Shown in pieces: positions 38,085 through 47,801 of a stretch of 64,000 nucleotides of DNA. The stretch covers positions 62,001 through 126,000 of the forward strand of contig NZ_BPEV01000001.1 in the NCBI RefSeq assembly GCF_019654955.1. Reading direction: 5' to 3'. The stretch's first letter is position 1; every line of letters starts with the position of its first letter. The notes below the pieces were generated by a model, which was given only the letters and a program-made list of their open reading frames with translations, did not search any database and had not been told where the DNA came from. Made by a program: the position numbers and the translations under genes. The DNA comes from Shewanella sp. KT0246 (GTDB taxonomy: Bacteria; Pseudomonadota; Gammaproteobacteria; Enterobacterales; Shewanellaceae).

Positions 38085-38900
38085 TTATTTTAGTTTTAAC
38101 TGAATTATCTTTTCATTGGTTTCAGCATGCCAAAGTGTCATATGTTCCCCCCAACAGCAGCCTGTATCTAACGCTAACACATTCGCTTGATTAGTGACCC
38201 CCATTAGGGCGGCCCAATGGCCAAACACCAAAGTGTGGGTTTTCTTTAGTTCAGAATCGAACTCAAACCAGGGGGTAAGGCCTACAGATTTATCTTTAAG
38301 AGGTTTCTTGCACGCAAAATCTAAACTGCCATCATCGAGTAAATAGCGCATTCGAGTCAGTGCGTTAATGCAATATCTTAATCGCGGTAAGCCTGTTGAA
38401 TGACTATCCCATAAATCAGGGGCTTCTGTGTACATTTTTGCGATAAGCGCAGAAAGGTAGTTATCTTTTTTAAGAGCCTCACTGACAGCTAGTGCTTCAG
38501 ATTCAAGCGTTGCTAAATCCCATTGTGGTGGCACACCAGCATGAGTCATGATGATATTATGTGATGGTAAAGTTTGCACCAAGGGTTGTTGTCTTAACCA
38601 GTCAATGAGATGGGATATATCTTCTGCTGCAAGTAATTCAGCAAGGTTATCTTTGGGATTGGCTTTTTTGATTTTACCGTGAAGTGCAAGTAAATGAAGA
38701 TCGTGATTGCCAAGCGTTATTTTGGCACTGCCTTCTAAAGATTTAAGGTAACGTAAAGTTTGTAGCGAGCCTTGTCCTCGAGCAACTAAATCACCCACAG
38801 CCCAAAGCTCATCCTTTGCAGGGTTGAAATCAACCTTTGCTAATAATAATTGCAGCTCGTCGAAACAGCCTTGTATATCGCCAACGAAATAATGTGCCAT
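38085..38900 (-). CDS. apaH: Diadenosine tetraphosphatase (symmetrical)
   Basis: Hydrolyses Ap4A to two ADP and also removes Np4 caps from RNA in E. coli. The 271-residue calcineurin-like phosphatase has the metal-ligand motifs VGDIQGC (about residue 5), AVGDLVARG (about 35) and LGNHDLH (about 61), plus MTHAGVPPQW. Last gene of the lptD-surA-pdxA-rsmA-apaG-apaH block, beginning 4 bases after apaG. Confidence 0.97.
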   Translation of the reverse strand: MAHYFVGDIQGCFDELQLLLAKVDFNPAKDELWAVGDLVARGQGSLQTLRYLKSLEGSAKITLGNHDLHLLALHGKIKKANPKDNLAELLAAEDISHLIDWLRQQPLVQTLPSHNIIMTHAGVPPQWDLATLESEALAVSEALKKDNYLSALIAKMYTEAPDLWDSHSTGLPRLRYCINALTRMRYLLDDGSLDFACKKPLKDKSVGLTPWFEFDSELKKTHTLVFGHWAALMGVTNQANVLALDTGCCWGEHMTLWHAETNEKIIQLKLK

Positions 38901-38904
38901 AGGT

Positions 38905-39285
38905 TTATTGCAAAATACCTGGAATGGCTAATCTGAATGTTGGGATCTCAGCTTTAAAAGGCTCGCCTTGTGCAGTCACCATGCCGTAGCTGCCTTCCAT
39001 GAAACCAACAGGTGTTTCCATAACCGTACCACTAGAGTATTGATAAGCGGTATCAGGATCAATCGTTGGGGTTTCACCTACCACACCAGGCCCTTTAACT
39101 TCACTGGTATCGCCGTTGGCATTAGTAATAATCCAATGACGGTCTTTTAGTGTAATAGGGATTTCACTGAGATTGATAATGGTGATGGTATAACTGAACA
39201 AATACTTTTCATCTTCGGTTGATGATTGTTCTTCAAGGTATTTGGTTTCAACTTTTATTTTGACGTTAGCAGCTACTGAGGTCAT
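38905..39285 (-). CDS. apaG: ApaG protein (DUF525)
   Basis: A 126-residue immunoglobulin-like beta-sandwich; YTITIINLSEIPITLKDRHWIIT and VKGPGVVGETPTIDPDTAYQYSSG are the family's signature stretches. Its biochemical role is unresolved. AGGAAG precedes the ATG. It is preceded by a hairpin that may attenuate transcription from rsmA. Confidence 0.96.
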   Translation of the reverse strand: MTSVAANVKIKVETKYLEEQSSTEDEKYLFSYTITIINLSEIPITLKDRHWIITNANGDTSEVKGPGVVGETPTIDPDTAYQYSSGTVMETPVGFMEGSYGMVTAQGEPFKAEIPTFRLAIPGILQ

Positions 39286-39302
39286 TAAACTTCCTAAAAA
39301 GA

Positions 39303-39329
39303 AAGGGCACTTTCATTAAAAATGCCCTT
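39303..39329 (-). terminator. Possible attenuator between rsmA and apaG
   Basis: AAGGGCA (39303-39309) and TGCCCTT (39323-39329) pair across 13 bases. Read leftward, the stem exits into a pyrimidine-rich tail with five T in a row just before the apaG ribosome site. It lies inside a conserved operon, so partial termination is more likely than a full stop. Confidence 0.55.
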
Positions 39330-39336
39330 GAAAATA

Positions 39337-40143
39337 CTAACTCTTATCACAAACCAAATTGGCTAGCGCGACATATTGCTCAACGCTTATTTGCTCAGGT
39401 CTTAGAGTTGAATCAATGTTTAGTTGAGTAAACTCTTCATCAGTGATCATTTGCTTTAAGTTATTTCTTAAAGTTTTACGACGCATATTGAACGCGGTAG
39501 TACATAAATGACGTAAAACATTCACATCTTTACATGGAAAAGGCTTCACATCGTAAGGCAATAAACGTACAACAGCAGAATCCACTTTTGGTGCAGGTTT
39601 GAAGCTTTCAGGCGGTACTTCTAACACAGGCACGACTTTACAAAAATACTGAGCCATTACCGTTAAGCGGCCATAGGCTTTTGTGCCAGGGCTTGCTGAA
39701 AGACGTAACACTACTTCTTTTTGTAGCATAAAATGCATAGTTTCAATAATTTCGGCAAATTCGAAAAGGTGAAACATTAACGGGGTAGAGATGTTATATG
39801 GCAAGTTGCCAAATACTTTCATCTTTTTGCCGTCTTGCTGAAGTTGGCTAAAATCAAAATTAAGCGCATCACCTTGATTGATGGTTAATTTATTTTTTAA
39901 TTCCGGATGGTTTTGTAAACGTTCAACAAGATCTTTATCTAGCTCAACAACCGTTAAGTTATCCACTGCATCTGCAACGGGTTCGGTTAATGCACCAAGA
40001 CCTGGGCCGATTTCAACCATGACGTGATCATTGTCAGGAGAGATAGCGCCCACAATTCTGCTGATGACACTTTCATCAGTTAAAAAGTTCTGTCCGAAAC
40101 GTTTTCTGGCCGTGTGGCCTAAATGTACTTTATTGCTACTCAT
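39337..40143 (-). CDS. rsmA: 16S rRNA dimethyladenosine transferase
   Basis: Also called KsgA; dimethylates A1518 and A1519 in helix 45 of 16S rRNA, a checkpoint in 30S assembly. The 268-residue protein begins with [10 protein letters not shown], then has the SAM-binding [13 protein letters not shown] (about 44) and the catalytic [13 protein letters not shown] (about 118). It follows pdxA after 7 bases. Confidence 0.97.
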   Translation of the reverse strand: MSSNKVHLGHTARKRFGQNFLTDESVISRIVGAISPDNDHVMVEIGPGLGALTEPVADAVDNLTVVELDKDLVERLQNHPELKNKLTINQGDALNFDFSQLQQDGKKMKVFGNLPYNISTPLMFHLFEFAEIIETMHFMLQKEVVLRLSASPGTKAYGRLTVMAQYFCKVVPVLEVPPESFKPAPKVDSAVVRLLPYDVKPFPCKDVNVLRHLCTTAFNMRRKTLRNNLKQMITDEEFTQLNIDSTLRPEQISVEQYVALANLVCDKS

Positions 40144-40150
40144 TGGAAAA

Positions 40151-41137
40151 TTATTTACTTACTTTTGTGGCCAATTCAATGGCTTTATTTAATGCACAGG
40201 TAAAACTACCGCAATCTGCTTCACCAGTGCCTGCAAGTTCTAATGCAGTGCCATGATCGACAGAGGTTCTAATATACGGAAGACCTAAGGTGATGTTAAC
40301 CGATTTTCCAAAACCTAATGATTTAAGTACTGGAAGTCCTTGGTCGTGATACATAGCAAGAACCACATCTGCTTCTTGTAAGTATTTAGGTTGGAAGAGT
40401 GTATCGGCAGGCAGTGGCCCAACAATATCGATTCCCTGATCTCGTAGCTCATTGAGCGCTGGGATCATGATATCAATTTCTTCTCGTCCTAAGTGTCCAT
40501 CTTCACCAGCATGGGGGTTTAAGCCACATACATAAATTTTAGGTGAAGTGATGCCAAATTTTTGCACTAATTCGCTATGCAAAATCTGGATGATATGGTG
40601 TAAACGCTCTCGCGTAATAGCCTTTGCAACATAAGCTAAAGGGATATGAGTGGTCATCAATGCCACTTGCAATCCTGGTGCGGCAAGCATCATGACCACA
40701 TCTTGGCAATTCGCTTGCAGTGCAAAAAACTCGGTATGGCCACTGAATGGAATACCCGCTTGGTTAATAATTCCCTTATGAACAGGGCCAGTAACTACAG
40801 CGGCAAACTCATTACTCATGTTTTTTTCACCTGCATAACGCAAGGTATCTACTACATAAGCACTGTTTAGCTCGTTTAACTTGCCACATTCAACTTCAGC
40901 TGCAAGTGTAAACGGCGCTATCGTCAAGGTTCCGGCCTCTTGAGGTTTAGCTTCAAGTGTTGGCTGGTATGGACGTAAGCTCAGTGGCAGGCCAAGCATT
41001 TTAGCCCGGCTGGTTAATAATTCTGGATCTGCACAAACAACTAACTCAGCAGGCCAAGCCTGCTGAGCAAGTTTAATAACTATATCTGGGCCGATACTCG
41101 CCGGTTCACCCGGCGTAATCGCAATTCTTTGTGTCAT
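40151..41137 (-). CDS. pdxA: 4-hydroxythreonine-4-phosphate dehydrogenase
   Basis: Oxidises 4-phosphohydroxythreonine in pyridoxal phosphate synthesis. 328 residues, close to the E. coli length. Conserved: [14 protein letters not shown] at the N-terminus, [20 protein letters not shown] (about 118), [16 protein letters not shown] (about 215; metal histidine) and [12 protein letters not shown] (about 275). It starts 9 bases after surA. Confidence 0.97.
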   Translation of the reverse strand: MTQRIAITPGEPASIGPDIVIKLAQQAWPAELVVCADPELLTSRAKMLGLPLSLRPYQPTLEAKPQEAGTLTIAPFTLAAEVECGKLNELNSAYVVDTLRYAGEKNMSNEFAAVVTGPVHKGIINQAGIPFSGHTEFFALQANCQDVVMMLAAPGLQVALMTTHIPLAYVAKAITRERLHHIIQILHSELVQKFGITSPKIYVCGLNPHAGEDGHLGREEIDIMIPALNELRDQGIDIVGPLPADTLFQPKYLQEADVVLAMYHDQGLPVLKSLGFGKSVNITLGLPYIRTSVDHGTALELAGTGEADCGSFTCALNKAIELATKVSK

Positions 41138-41146
41138 TAAGTTAGC

Positions 41147-42451
41147 TTAACCTCGAGTACTCTCTGGTTCAAAAACTTCAATGTAAGCTTCTGTACGCAT
41201 TTCATCTAACCAGTTTTGTAGTTCTTCGTTAAATTTACGACGATAGATTAACTGGTGAGCACGGTTACTATTAAACTGATCGGTTGCATCAGTTGTGCGT
41301 TTTTCTTCAAGCTGAGCAATGTGCCATCCGTGAGTGGTGCGGAATGGTTCACTGATTTCATAAATTTCTAAACTGTTAAGTGTTTGTGCGAACTCTGGGA
41401 CATAAACTGATGGTTCTGCCCAACCTAATTCACCACCTTTTGCTCCAGATCCTGGATCTTCTGAATACTGGCGAGCAAGGTCGGCAAAGTCTGCTTCACC
41501 TGAGCGAATTTGAGATAAGAAGCTTTCTAACATCGCTTTAGCGCGGTCTTCAGAAAGGATAGGTGAAGGCTTTAACAAAATGTGGCGTGAGCGTACCTCA
41601 CTGATTTCCTGAGTTTGTAAACCTCGGGCATCCATAATTTTGATGATATGAAAACCTGAACCACTTTTAATTGGGCCAATAACATCGCCGTTTTTCGCAT
41701 CTGTAACCACTTCAGCGAATAGAGTTGGCATTTCATTAATGCTCATGTAATCCCAAATACCACCTTCAAGTGCTTTTGGTCCTGAAGAAGAGGCAATCGC
41801 TGTACGTCTAAAGTCTTCACCGTCTTTTAAACGTTCGAGTACGATGTTTGCACGCTTGCTTGACGCTTCAAGTTGTTCACTTGTTGGGTTGCTAGGCACT
41901 TCAATCAAAATATGACCAACTTGGAACTCGACATCTTTCAAGCCTTGTTCTTGGATCATTTTGACTAAGTTATTAATTTCTTGAGGAGATACTTGAATAC
42001 GACGTTGAACTTGAATACGTTGAATTTCACCAATGGTGATTTCTTCACGTAATTGTTCACGGTATTGTCCAAAGCTCATACCTTCGCTTTCGATTTGCTG
42101 CTGCATTTGACTCACAGTCAGTTGCTGCTCTTTAGCAATATTTTCAATGGTTTGATCTAATTGTAAGTCACCAATTGATAAGCCGATGCGCTCAGCCATT
42201 TGTAATTGCAAATGAGTTAAAATTAAACGTTCTATTACCTGAGTACGCAAGGCATTATCAGAAGGTAAACCTTGGCCTGCTTTTTCTGCATTGGTTTTAA
42301 CCGAAGTGACCATATGGCTGATTTCGCTTTCGAGTATGATGCCTTCATTTATTTGCACGGCAACGCTGTCTAATGGCACGGGAGCGGCTATCGATACTTG
42401 GCTTGCTGCCAGAGTAAATAAAGCAAAAATCATTTTCTTACAGTGTTTCAT
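41147..42451 (-). CDS. surA: Periplasmic chaperone/peptidyl-prolyl isomerase SurA
   Basis: Chaperones outer-membrane proteins through the periplasm to the BAM complex; LptD is one of its clients. 434 residues: signal peptide (about 1-22, ending SIAA), SurA N-terminal domain (about 24-165), two parvulin domains (around QVGHILIEVPSNPT and SRHILLKPSPIL) and a C-terminal helix. A GTG at 42469 extends the frame by six codons, but AAGGA eight bases upstream fixes the ATG at 42451. Confidence 0.96.
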   Translation of the reverse strand: MKHCKKMIFALFTLAASQVSIAAPVPLDSVAVQINEGIILESEISHMVTSVKTNAEKAGQGLPSDNALRTQVIERLILTHLQLQMAERIGLSIGDLQLDQTIENIAKEQQLTVSQMQQQIESEGMSFGQYREQLREEITIGEIQRIQVQRRIQVSPQEINNLVKMIQEQGLKDVEFQVGHILIEVPSNPTSEQLEASSKRANIVLERLKDGEDFRRTAIASSSGPKALEGGIWDYMSINEMPTLFAEVVTDAKNGDVIGPIKSGSGFHIIKIMDARGLQTQEISEVRSRHILLKPSPILSEDRAKAMLESFLSQIRSGEADFADLARQYSEDPGSGAKGGELGWAEPSVYVPEFAQTLNSLEIYEISEPFRTTHGWHIAQLEEKRTTDATDQFNSNRAHQLIYRRKFNEELQNWLDEMRTEAYIEVFEPESTRG

Positions 42452-42595
42452 CCACAGAATCCTTGGCACTTAAATTTCTAATTATTGTTGGCGCTATCGC
42501 CAAAATAGTGTTGTTAACGTTTAATAGGACTATTTGTTTTCCACTAGGTTCAGCAATCTATCATAAATGATGCATAAATGATGGCTAAATGATGG

Positions 42596-44896
42596 CTAAT
42601 TGCTTAAGTAAAGTGGTTTACGATAGTTAAATAATCCTTCGTTTAGCATATCTTCAACACCGAGAGGACCTGAACCACCTAAACCTTTAATAATAAAGTT
42701 GAGGTATACGCCACTCTCAAATTGTTCTCTAGTATCAAGACTAGGGTTTAAATCGTCATCATAGTTGGTTTTAATGCGGTAATGATAACTTAAACGCATG
42801 GCCCAACAGCATGACTCGTATTGAACGCCAGTATAGGTTTCAATACTGCGAGACTCGTTAAGGTCGTAATAAAAATTACCCACAAAATATAAGTCATCGC
42901 TAATTGGCCATGATGTACGCATACCGACTTGTGAAATATCAACTCGGTCGTTGGTATTGGTATTCAATAAATCGGGTACATAGCGATAACTGAACTGAAG
43001 CAATTTATCATTACTTGGACGAAAATCTAATGTCACTTCACTTTTCTTTGTTTCGCCATGCTCGGTATCAAATTGCACTGCGCCGCTAATAAACCAATCT
43101 TGGTAAACATTAGCATCGACTTCTGCGGCTAACACTGATGTTGATGGCGCAGCCTCAACATTTTCATCAGTAAAATTAATTTTACTGTCTTGGAAGTAAA
43201 TGATTTGACCAATACTGACTTTAAGTTTTTCAATGTTAGCATCGTCAAATAAACGAGTCGTTACACCTAAAGTCATTTGGTTTGCATCTGCAATTCTATC
43301 AAGACCTGAGTAACGTCTGTCTCTGAATAGGCCAAAGTAATCTTCTTGAAGTTGAGCTGAATCATATATACCAATACCATCTTGGTTTTCATACCCAACA
43401 TAAAGATATTGGAATTGAGGCTCTAAAGTTTGTCTGAAGTCAGCATCAAATAAGTGTGTTTCACGCTCAAAGTTAATTTGCCCGTGCAAGCGTACTTGGG
43501 GAATAGTACGACTGACAGAGTCTTCAAGTTCACTGTCATCATCGAAATTAGTTTGCCAGTATTGAGTTTGCAGTAATTTAACTTCACTGGTTAACGAGCC
43601 AGCAGGCCCTTGAATAGGCAAAGTGATGCTTGGCTCCATATGGAGACGAGTTGCAGTGTTATATTCGTTTTCTTTATGCTCAAAATTAGTCAATTCAGAA
43701 TTAAACTTAAAATCTAATCCTTCCCAGAAATCATTAGTTTGATAATTAAAGTTAAGTTGAGGCATTACCTGATAAGGGACTTCATCTTCACCTAGTACTT
43801 TTATATCTTGGACTTTCATACCGAAATCCCAATCTTTCTCAAAGTAACTAATTTCACCTACACGGGATAACTGGTTATCGGTAGAGCGATTGACGTCAGA
43901 GCTTAAATCGTTGAAATAGTTATTATCTGAAACATCAGTAAAGTTTGCCTGTACTCGCCAATTCTCATTAATTGAGCCTTGATGACGCCAGTGATAAAGG
44001 TAACGGTCTGGACTGTTGTCGAGTTTGTCATCATTGGCTAAATATTCTAGGTTGAGTTGACCATCTTGGTCTTCTCCCGCTAAATATCTAAACTCTGTTT
44101 TAGCGTAAAAACCACGTGATGACATATAAGTCGGCGTAAACGTTAAGTCGTACTCTGGTGCAATGTTCCAATAATATGGCGTACTGACTTCAACACCATT
44201 CGTGGTGCTGGTACTAAAGTCCGGGAATAAAAATCCAGATTTGCGTTTATCTGATACTGGAATTGTCATATAAGGAACATACATTACAGGTACGCCTGCA
44301 ATGCGAATTTTAGCTTCCCAAATCTCTCCCCACTCTTCTGTACTATCGATACGGATTTCTTTCGCTTCTAATAGCCAAGAATCATCGCCCACTGGACAAG
44401 TGGTGAAGTTGGTATTTCGTAATTCGAGATTATTTTGTTCTGTGATTTTGAGCTGTTCAGCATCGCCATGTATTTGCTGGCCATGTAGCCAATACTTAGC
44501 ACCATTTAGGGTCGCGCTATTGGAAATCATCTGCGCATTAAGTGAGTCAGCGGTAACGGTGAACATCTCATCAGAAAAAATGAGATTACCATTTGCATCT
44601 AGCTGCTCATTCTTTTGGTCTAAGATAGCTTCGTCAGCACTAATGTGACGAGATCCTTGACTGAAACTAACATTACCAGAGAAATGCGCTTTATCGCCCA
44701 TTGCAGCTTCAGAGCGATCTGAAATAATCACAATATCTTCTGCTGTTAAATTAGGAACTTGTTGACGTTCGTCAATAGAACTAGAAACCGGAGGGTTTAT
44801 CACACAATGAAGCTCAACCGCTTCTGTGTCAGAGGGTTCTTGTGCCGAGACTAGGTTAGGTAATAGGCTCAATGCCAGAAAATAGCGGATCTGCAT
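42596..44896 (-). CDS. lptD: LPS-assembly outer-membrane protein LptD
   Basis: With the lipoprotein LptE it inserts LPS into the outer leaflet. The 766-residue protein has a signal peptide (about 1-18), an OstA jellyroll (about 45-200; AMGDKAHFSGNVSFSQGSRH) and a 26-strand barrel. Cysteines at about position 30 (HCVIN), 165 (TCPVG) and the adjacent pair ESCCWAMRLSYHY near the C-terminus match the pattern used for the LptD disulfides. First gene of the conserved block; amgK is divergent. Confidence 0.96.
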   Translation of the reverse strand: MQIRYFLALSLLPNLVSAQEPSDTEAVELHCVINPPVSSSIDERQQVPNLTAEDIVIISDRSEAAMGDKAHFSGNVSFSQGSRHISADEAILDQKNEQLDANGNLIFSDEMFTVTADSLNAQMISNSATLNGAKYWLHGQQIHGDAEQLKITEQNNLELRNTNFTTCPVGDDSWLLEAKEIRIDSTEEWGEIWEAKIRIAGVPVMYVPYMTIPVSDKRKSGFLFPDFSTSTTNGVEVSTPYYWNIAPEYDLTFTPTYMSSRGFYAKTEFRYLAGEDQDGQLNLEYLANDDKLDNSPDRYLYHWRHQGSINENWRVQANFTDVSDNNYFNDLSSDVNRSTDNQLSRVGEISYFEKDWDFGMKVQDIKVLGEDEVPYQVMPQLNFNYQTNDFWEGLDFKFNSELTNFEHKENEYNTATRLHMEPSITLPIQGPAGSLTSEVKLLQTQYWQTNFDDDSELEDSVSRTIPQVRLHGQINFERETHLFDADFRQTLEPQFQYLYVGYENQDGIGIYDSAQLQEDYFGLFRDRRYSGLDRIADANQMTLGVTTRLFDDANIEKLKVSIGQIIYFQDSKINFTDENVEAAPSTSVLAAEVDANVYQDWFISGAVQFDTEHGETKKSEVTLDFRPSNDKLLQFSYRYVPDLLNTNTNDRVDISQVGMRTSWPISDDLYFVGNFYYDLNESRSIETYTGVQYESCCWAMRLSYHYRIKTNYDDDLNPSLDTREQFESGVYLNFIIKGLGGSGPLGVEDMLNEGLFNYRKPLYLSN

Positions 44897-44994
44897 TTTA
44901 ATTAATGATTATGAATTCTTAGTCTTGACAAAATGAATCGAAAAAAGCCGCAGCTAACAACTTATCTTTAGCTGTTTCCAAATGTTATGTTGGC

Positions 44995-45000
44995 TATAAT
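44995..45000 (+). promoter_or_regulatory. Probable -10 element of amgK
   Basis: A perfect TATAAT preceded by TTGGC, 30 bases before the amgK ATG. No strong -35 was seen at 16-18 bases. Confidence 0.5.
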
Positions 45001-45029
45001 AAAGCAATTTTCCCATAAGAGCCATTGAG

Positions 45030-46031
45030 ATGAGTTTATCTGATACAAGATTTATTTTACTAAGGAACTGGTTAAGTCAATATTTCAAGACAGAAGTGTC
45101 TATTGAGCTTATTTGTGGGGATGCTAGTTTCCGTCGTTATTTTCGGGTCAAACATTTAGCAAACTCTTATATAGTCTCTGACTCACCCATTAAACTGGTG
45201 CCTATCTTACCTTTCATCTATATGGCACAAGCCTATAACAAGGCTGGTTTGATTGCTCCGAAAATCATAGCCCAAGATGATGAGAATGGTTTTGTTCTGC
45301 AGTCAGATTTAGGCGATGAGCAGCTTTTAAATCAATTAAATGAACAAACCGTGACGGACTTTTATCGACAAGCCCTGTCTTTATTGCCTCAAGTAGCAAA
45401 GGTTACAGCAACTGAAGAGGGCACATTACCTATTTATGATCGAGCGTTTGTTGAAAGGGAACTCGAGATATTTATCGAATGGTTACTAATAAAGCATCTA
45501 GATCTTACCTTAACTCAAGAAGATAAAACACTTATCCAGAATGCATTTAATGTACTAGCTTCAAGTGCACTTGAACAACCAAGCGTTGGTATGCACCGTG
45601 ATTTTCATAGTCGCAATATTTTAGTGGTAGAAAATGGTTTAGGGTTAATTGATTTTCAGGATGCGGTAATAGGGCCTGTTACATATGATGCGGTGTCGCT
45701 GCTTAGAGATTGTTATATTAAGTGGCCCACTGAAATCATTGATGTATTAAAACGTGAACACTTTAGTTTGTGCCAGCAACACGCCTTGATTTCTGAGGAC
45801 GTAACTTTCAATCAATATCAGACTTGGTTTGACTTAATGGGCATACAGCGACACGTTAAAGCTGCAGGTATATTTGCTCGGTTAAATCATCGTGATGGAA
45901 AATCAGGATATTTAAAAGATATTCCGTTAACGCTAACTTATATCATTGAAGTTTCAGCTTTGTACCCACAACTTGAAGCCTTTGGTCAATGGGTTGAGCT
46001 AAATGTGCTAAGCAAAATATCTGAGGTTTAA
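45030..46031 (+). CDS. amgK: N-acetylmuramate/N-acetylglucosamine anomeric kinase, AmgK type
   Basis: A 333-residue aminoglycoside-phosphotransferase-fold kinase. Landmarks are GDASFRRYFRV (about 27), HRDFHSRNILV (catalytic loop, about 190) and LIDFQDAVIGPVTYDA (metal-binding DFQD, about 207). In Pseudomonas, AmgK phosphorylates MurNAc at C1 in a cell-wall recycling route that bypasses de novo UDP-MurNAc synthesis. The next gene is MurU, the following enzyme, and lptD is divergent; this same arrangement is known in pseudomonads. A ribosome site is weak. Confidence 0.88.
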   Translation: MSLSDTRFILLRNWLSQYFKTEVSIELICGDASFRRYFRVKHLANSYIVSDSPIKLVPILPFIYMAQAYNKAGLIAPKIIAQDDENGFVLQSDLGDEQLLNQLNEQTVTDFYRQALSLLPQVAKVTATEEGTLPIYDRAFVERELEIFIEWLLIKHLDLTLTQEDKTLIQNAFNVLASSALEQPSVGMHRDFHSRNILVVENGLGLIDFQDAVIGPVTYDAVSLLRDCYIKWPTEIIDVLKREHFSLCQQHALISEDVTFNQYQTWFDLMGIQRHVKAAGIFARLNHRDGKSGYLKDIPLTLTYIIEVSALYPQLEAFGQWVELNVLSKISEV

Positions 46032-46129
46032 TAGAAAGCTTGCTTCGCTTCTTTCTTGCGTAAACCCAAAGACAATAAAATTATCAGTACATTAATCACT
46101 ATATTAATCGATTTCAAAAGAGGTCATCA

Positions 46130-46810
46130 ATGAAAGCCATGATCTTGGCTGCGGGGCGTGGTGAGCGCCTAAGGCCATTAACAGATTCGGTACCCAAACC
46201 TCTGGTTAAGGCCGGGGATAAAGCGTTAATTGTCTACCATTTAGAAAAGTTGGCAGCGGCAGGTTTTAAAGACGTCATTATTAACAGTGCTTGGTTAGGT
46301 CATAAGTTACCTGAAGCTTTAGGTGATGGCAGTCAGTGGGGGTTAAGTATTCAATATAGCGTTGAAGAAACAGCCTTAGAAACTGCAGGCGGAATAAAAC
46401 AAGCTATATCCTTACTTGGCACCGAGCCTTTTTTAGTGATTAATGGCGACATTTATATCGATGAACTACCAGGTTTAGAGCATGCTAAAACAGTAATGAA
46501 GCGTAATTCAGAATTAGATGCTTTTTTATGGTTAGTTGATAATCCACAGCATAATCCTGACGGAGATTTTGCTATTATTGATAATCAGTTAACAGAATCT
46601 ACTGACAATAAGCTTACTTATTCGGGCATGGGAATATACCATCCGAAAATGTTTGTTGATATTGCGCCTGGTAAAAGCGCCTTAGGGCCGATATTAAGGC
46701 AAAAAATATCGCAACATAAAATCGCTGGAGGCTATAGTGCTTCTTACTGGTGTGATGTCGGCACGGTTGAGCGTTTAGAGAAGTTAACAGATTATATTGA
46801 AAGCCTTTAG
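46130..46810 (+). CDS. murU: MurNAc-1-phosphate uridylyltransferase, MurU type
   Basis: A 226-residue nucleotidyltransferase: N-terminal MILAAGRGERLRPLTDSVPK (about 4-23) with the GxGxRxxPLT loop and the lysine of KPLV, and FLVINGDIYID (metal-binding aspartate, about 106). MurU makes UDP-MurNAc from UTP and MurNAc-1-phosphate. The frame and neighbour amgK argue for this rather than a glucose-1-phosphate enzyme. AAGAGG precedes the ATG. Confidence 0.88.
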   Translation: MKAMILAAGRGERLRPLTDSVPKPLVKAGDKALIVYHLEKLAAAGFKDVIINSAWLGHKLPEALGDGSQWGLSIQYSVEETALETAGGIKQAISLLGTEPFLVINGDIYIDELPGLEHAKTVMKRNSELDAFLWLVDNPQHNPDGDFAIIDNQLTESTDNKLTYSGMGIYHPKMFVDIAPGKSALGPILRQKISQHKIAGGYSASYWCDVGTVERLEKLTDYIESL

Positions 46811-46837
46811 CGGTTATTAAAAAACCTTAGAGTTAAT

Positions 46838-46857
46838 AAAAGCCTTTAGCGGCTTTT
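46838..46857 (+). terminator. Terminator after murU, inside a duplicated segment
   Basis: AAAAGCC and GGCTTTT pair around a TTTAGC loop. The hairpin contains the second copy of a 14-base direct repeat whose first copy (46800-46813) includes the murU stop codon. Confidence 0.65.
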
Positions 46858-46933
46858 AAAGTCATTAATGAATTCATTTAACCAAGATGCCATTATTATA
46901 TGAATGTCTTGGTGTTATTTAGTGGGAAGTTTG

Positions 46934-47710
46934 ATGCGTATTTGGGGCAAGTTTTTTGGTTCTATCATTGGTTTTATGTTTGGCAGGTTTTTTGGAGCCC
47001 TCATCGGACTATGGTTAGGACATTTATTTGATAAGCGCGCTGGCTTTGCTGACATGCTGCGTAAAGGCCAAGAAAGGCAAGCTCAGTTTTTTAATACTAC
47101 ATTTACCGTGATGGGCCATGTCGCAAAAGCTTCAGGTCATGTTACCGATGTGGATATTCGCATCGCGTCAATGTTAATGGATCAAATGAAGTTAACCGGT
47201 GATGCAAGAAGAGATGCGCAAGCCGCTTTTAGAAAAGGCCGTGATGCTGATTTTGATTTAGTACTAACTCTTCGAGAATTTCGTGCGATGACCCAAGGTC
47301 GAAATGAAATTCTACAAATGTTTTTGGAAATTCAAATTCAAACTGCCTTGTCTGATGGCGAATTACACAGTAAAGAAAAACAAATATTATCTACAGTTGC
47401 CAAAGAGTTAGGATTGGGGCAAGCTCATTTAGATGCGCTTCTTAATCGATGGCAAGCCGAGTTTCATCATCACCAATCTGGTCGTGGAAATACCATGCAA
47501 CTTGATGATGCTTATTCGATGTTGGGTAAGCAAGAATCGTCTAGTGATCAAGAAATTAAACGGGCTTATCGTAAACTGATGAATGAACATCATCCAGATA
47601 AGCTAGTTGCTAAAGGTCTCCCTGAAGAAATGATGGAGCTAGCTAAAGCCAAGGCACAAGACATTCAGTCTGCTTATGAAACAGTTAAAACGTCTAGAGG
47701 GATGCGTTAA
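46934..47710 (+). CDS. djlA: Membrane-anchored DnaJ-like co-chaperone DjlA
   Basis: Type III J-protein of the inner membrane that works with DnaK. 258 residues: single glycine-rich N-terminal membrane segment (IIGFMFGRFFGALIGLWLGH), TerB-like domain (about 45-175) and a C-terminal J domain, SSDQEIKRAYRKLMNEHHPD, with the HPD triad. An in-frame ATG at 46904 extends the frame, but family alignment (MRIWGK versus MQYWGK in E. coli) and a GGGAAG site favour 46934. Confidence 0.94.
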   Translation: MRIWGKFFGSIIGFMFGRFFGALIGLWLGHLFDKRAGFADMLRKGQERQAQFFNTTFTVMGHVAKASGHVTDVDIRIASMLMDQMKLTGDARRDAQAAFRKGRDADFDLVLTLREFRAMTQGRNEILQMFLEIQIQTALSDGELHSKEKQILSTVAKELGLGQAHLDALLNRWQAEFHHHQSGRGNTMQLDDAYSMLGKQESSSDQEIKRAYRKLMNEHHPDKLVAKGLPEEMMELAKAKAQDIQSAYETVKTSRGMR

Positions 47711-47801
47711 AGGGTTTTTCAATCTTAAAAATATCAAATAGCTCGAAGAATATAACTCGAGCTATTTCAATGATGATTGTTTGTTGTATATGGAGTTACA
47801 C

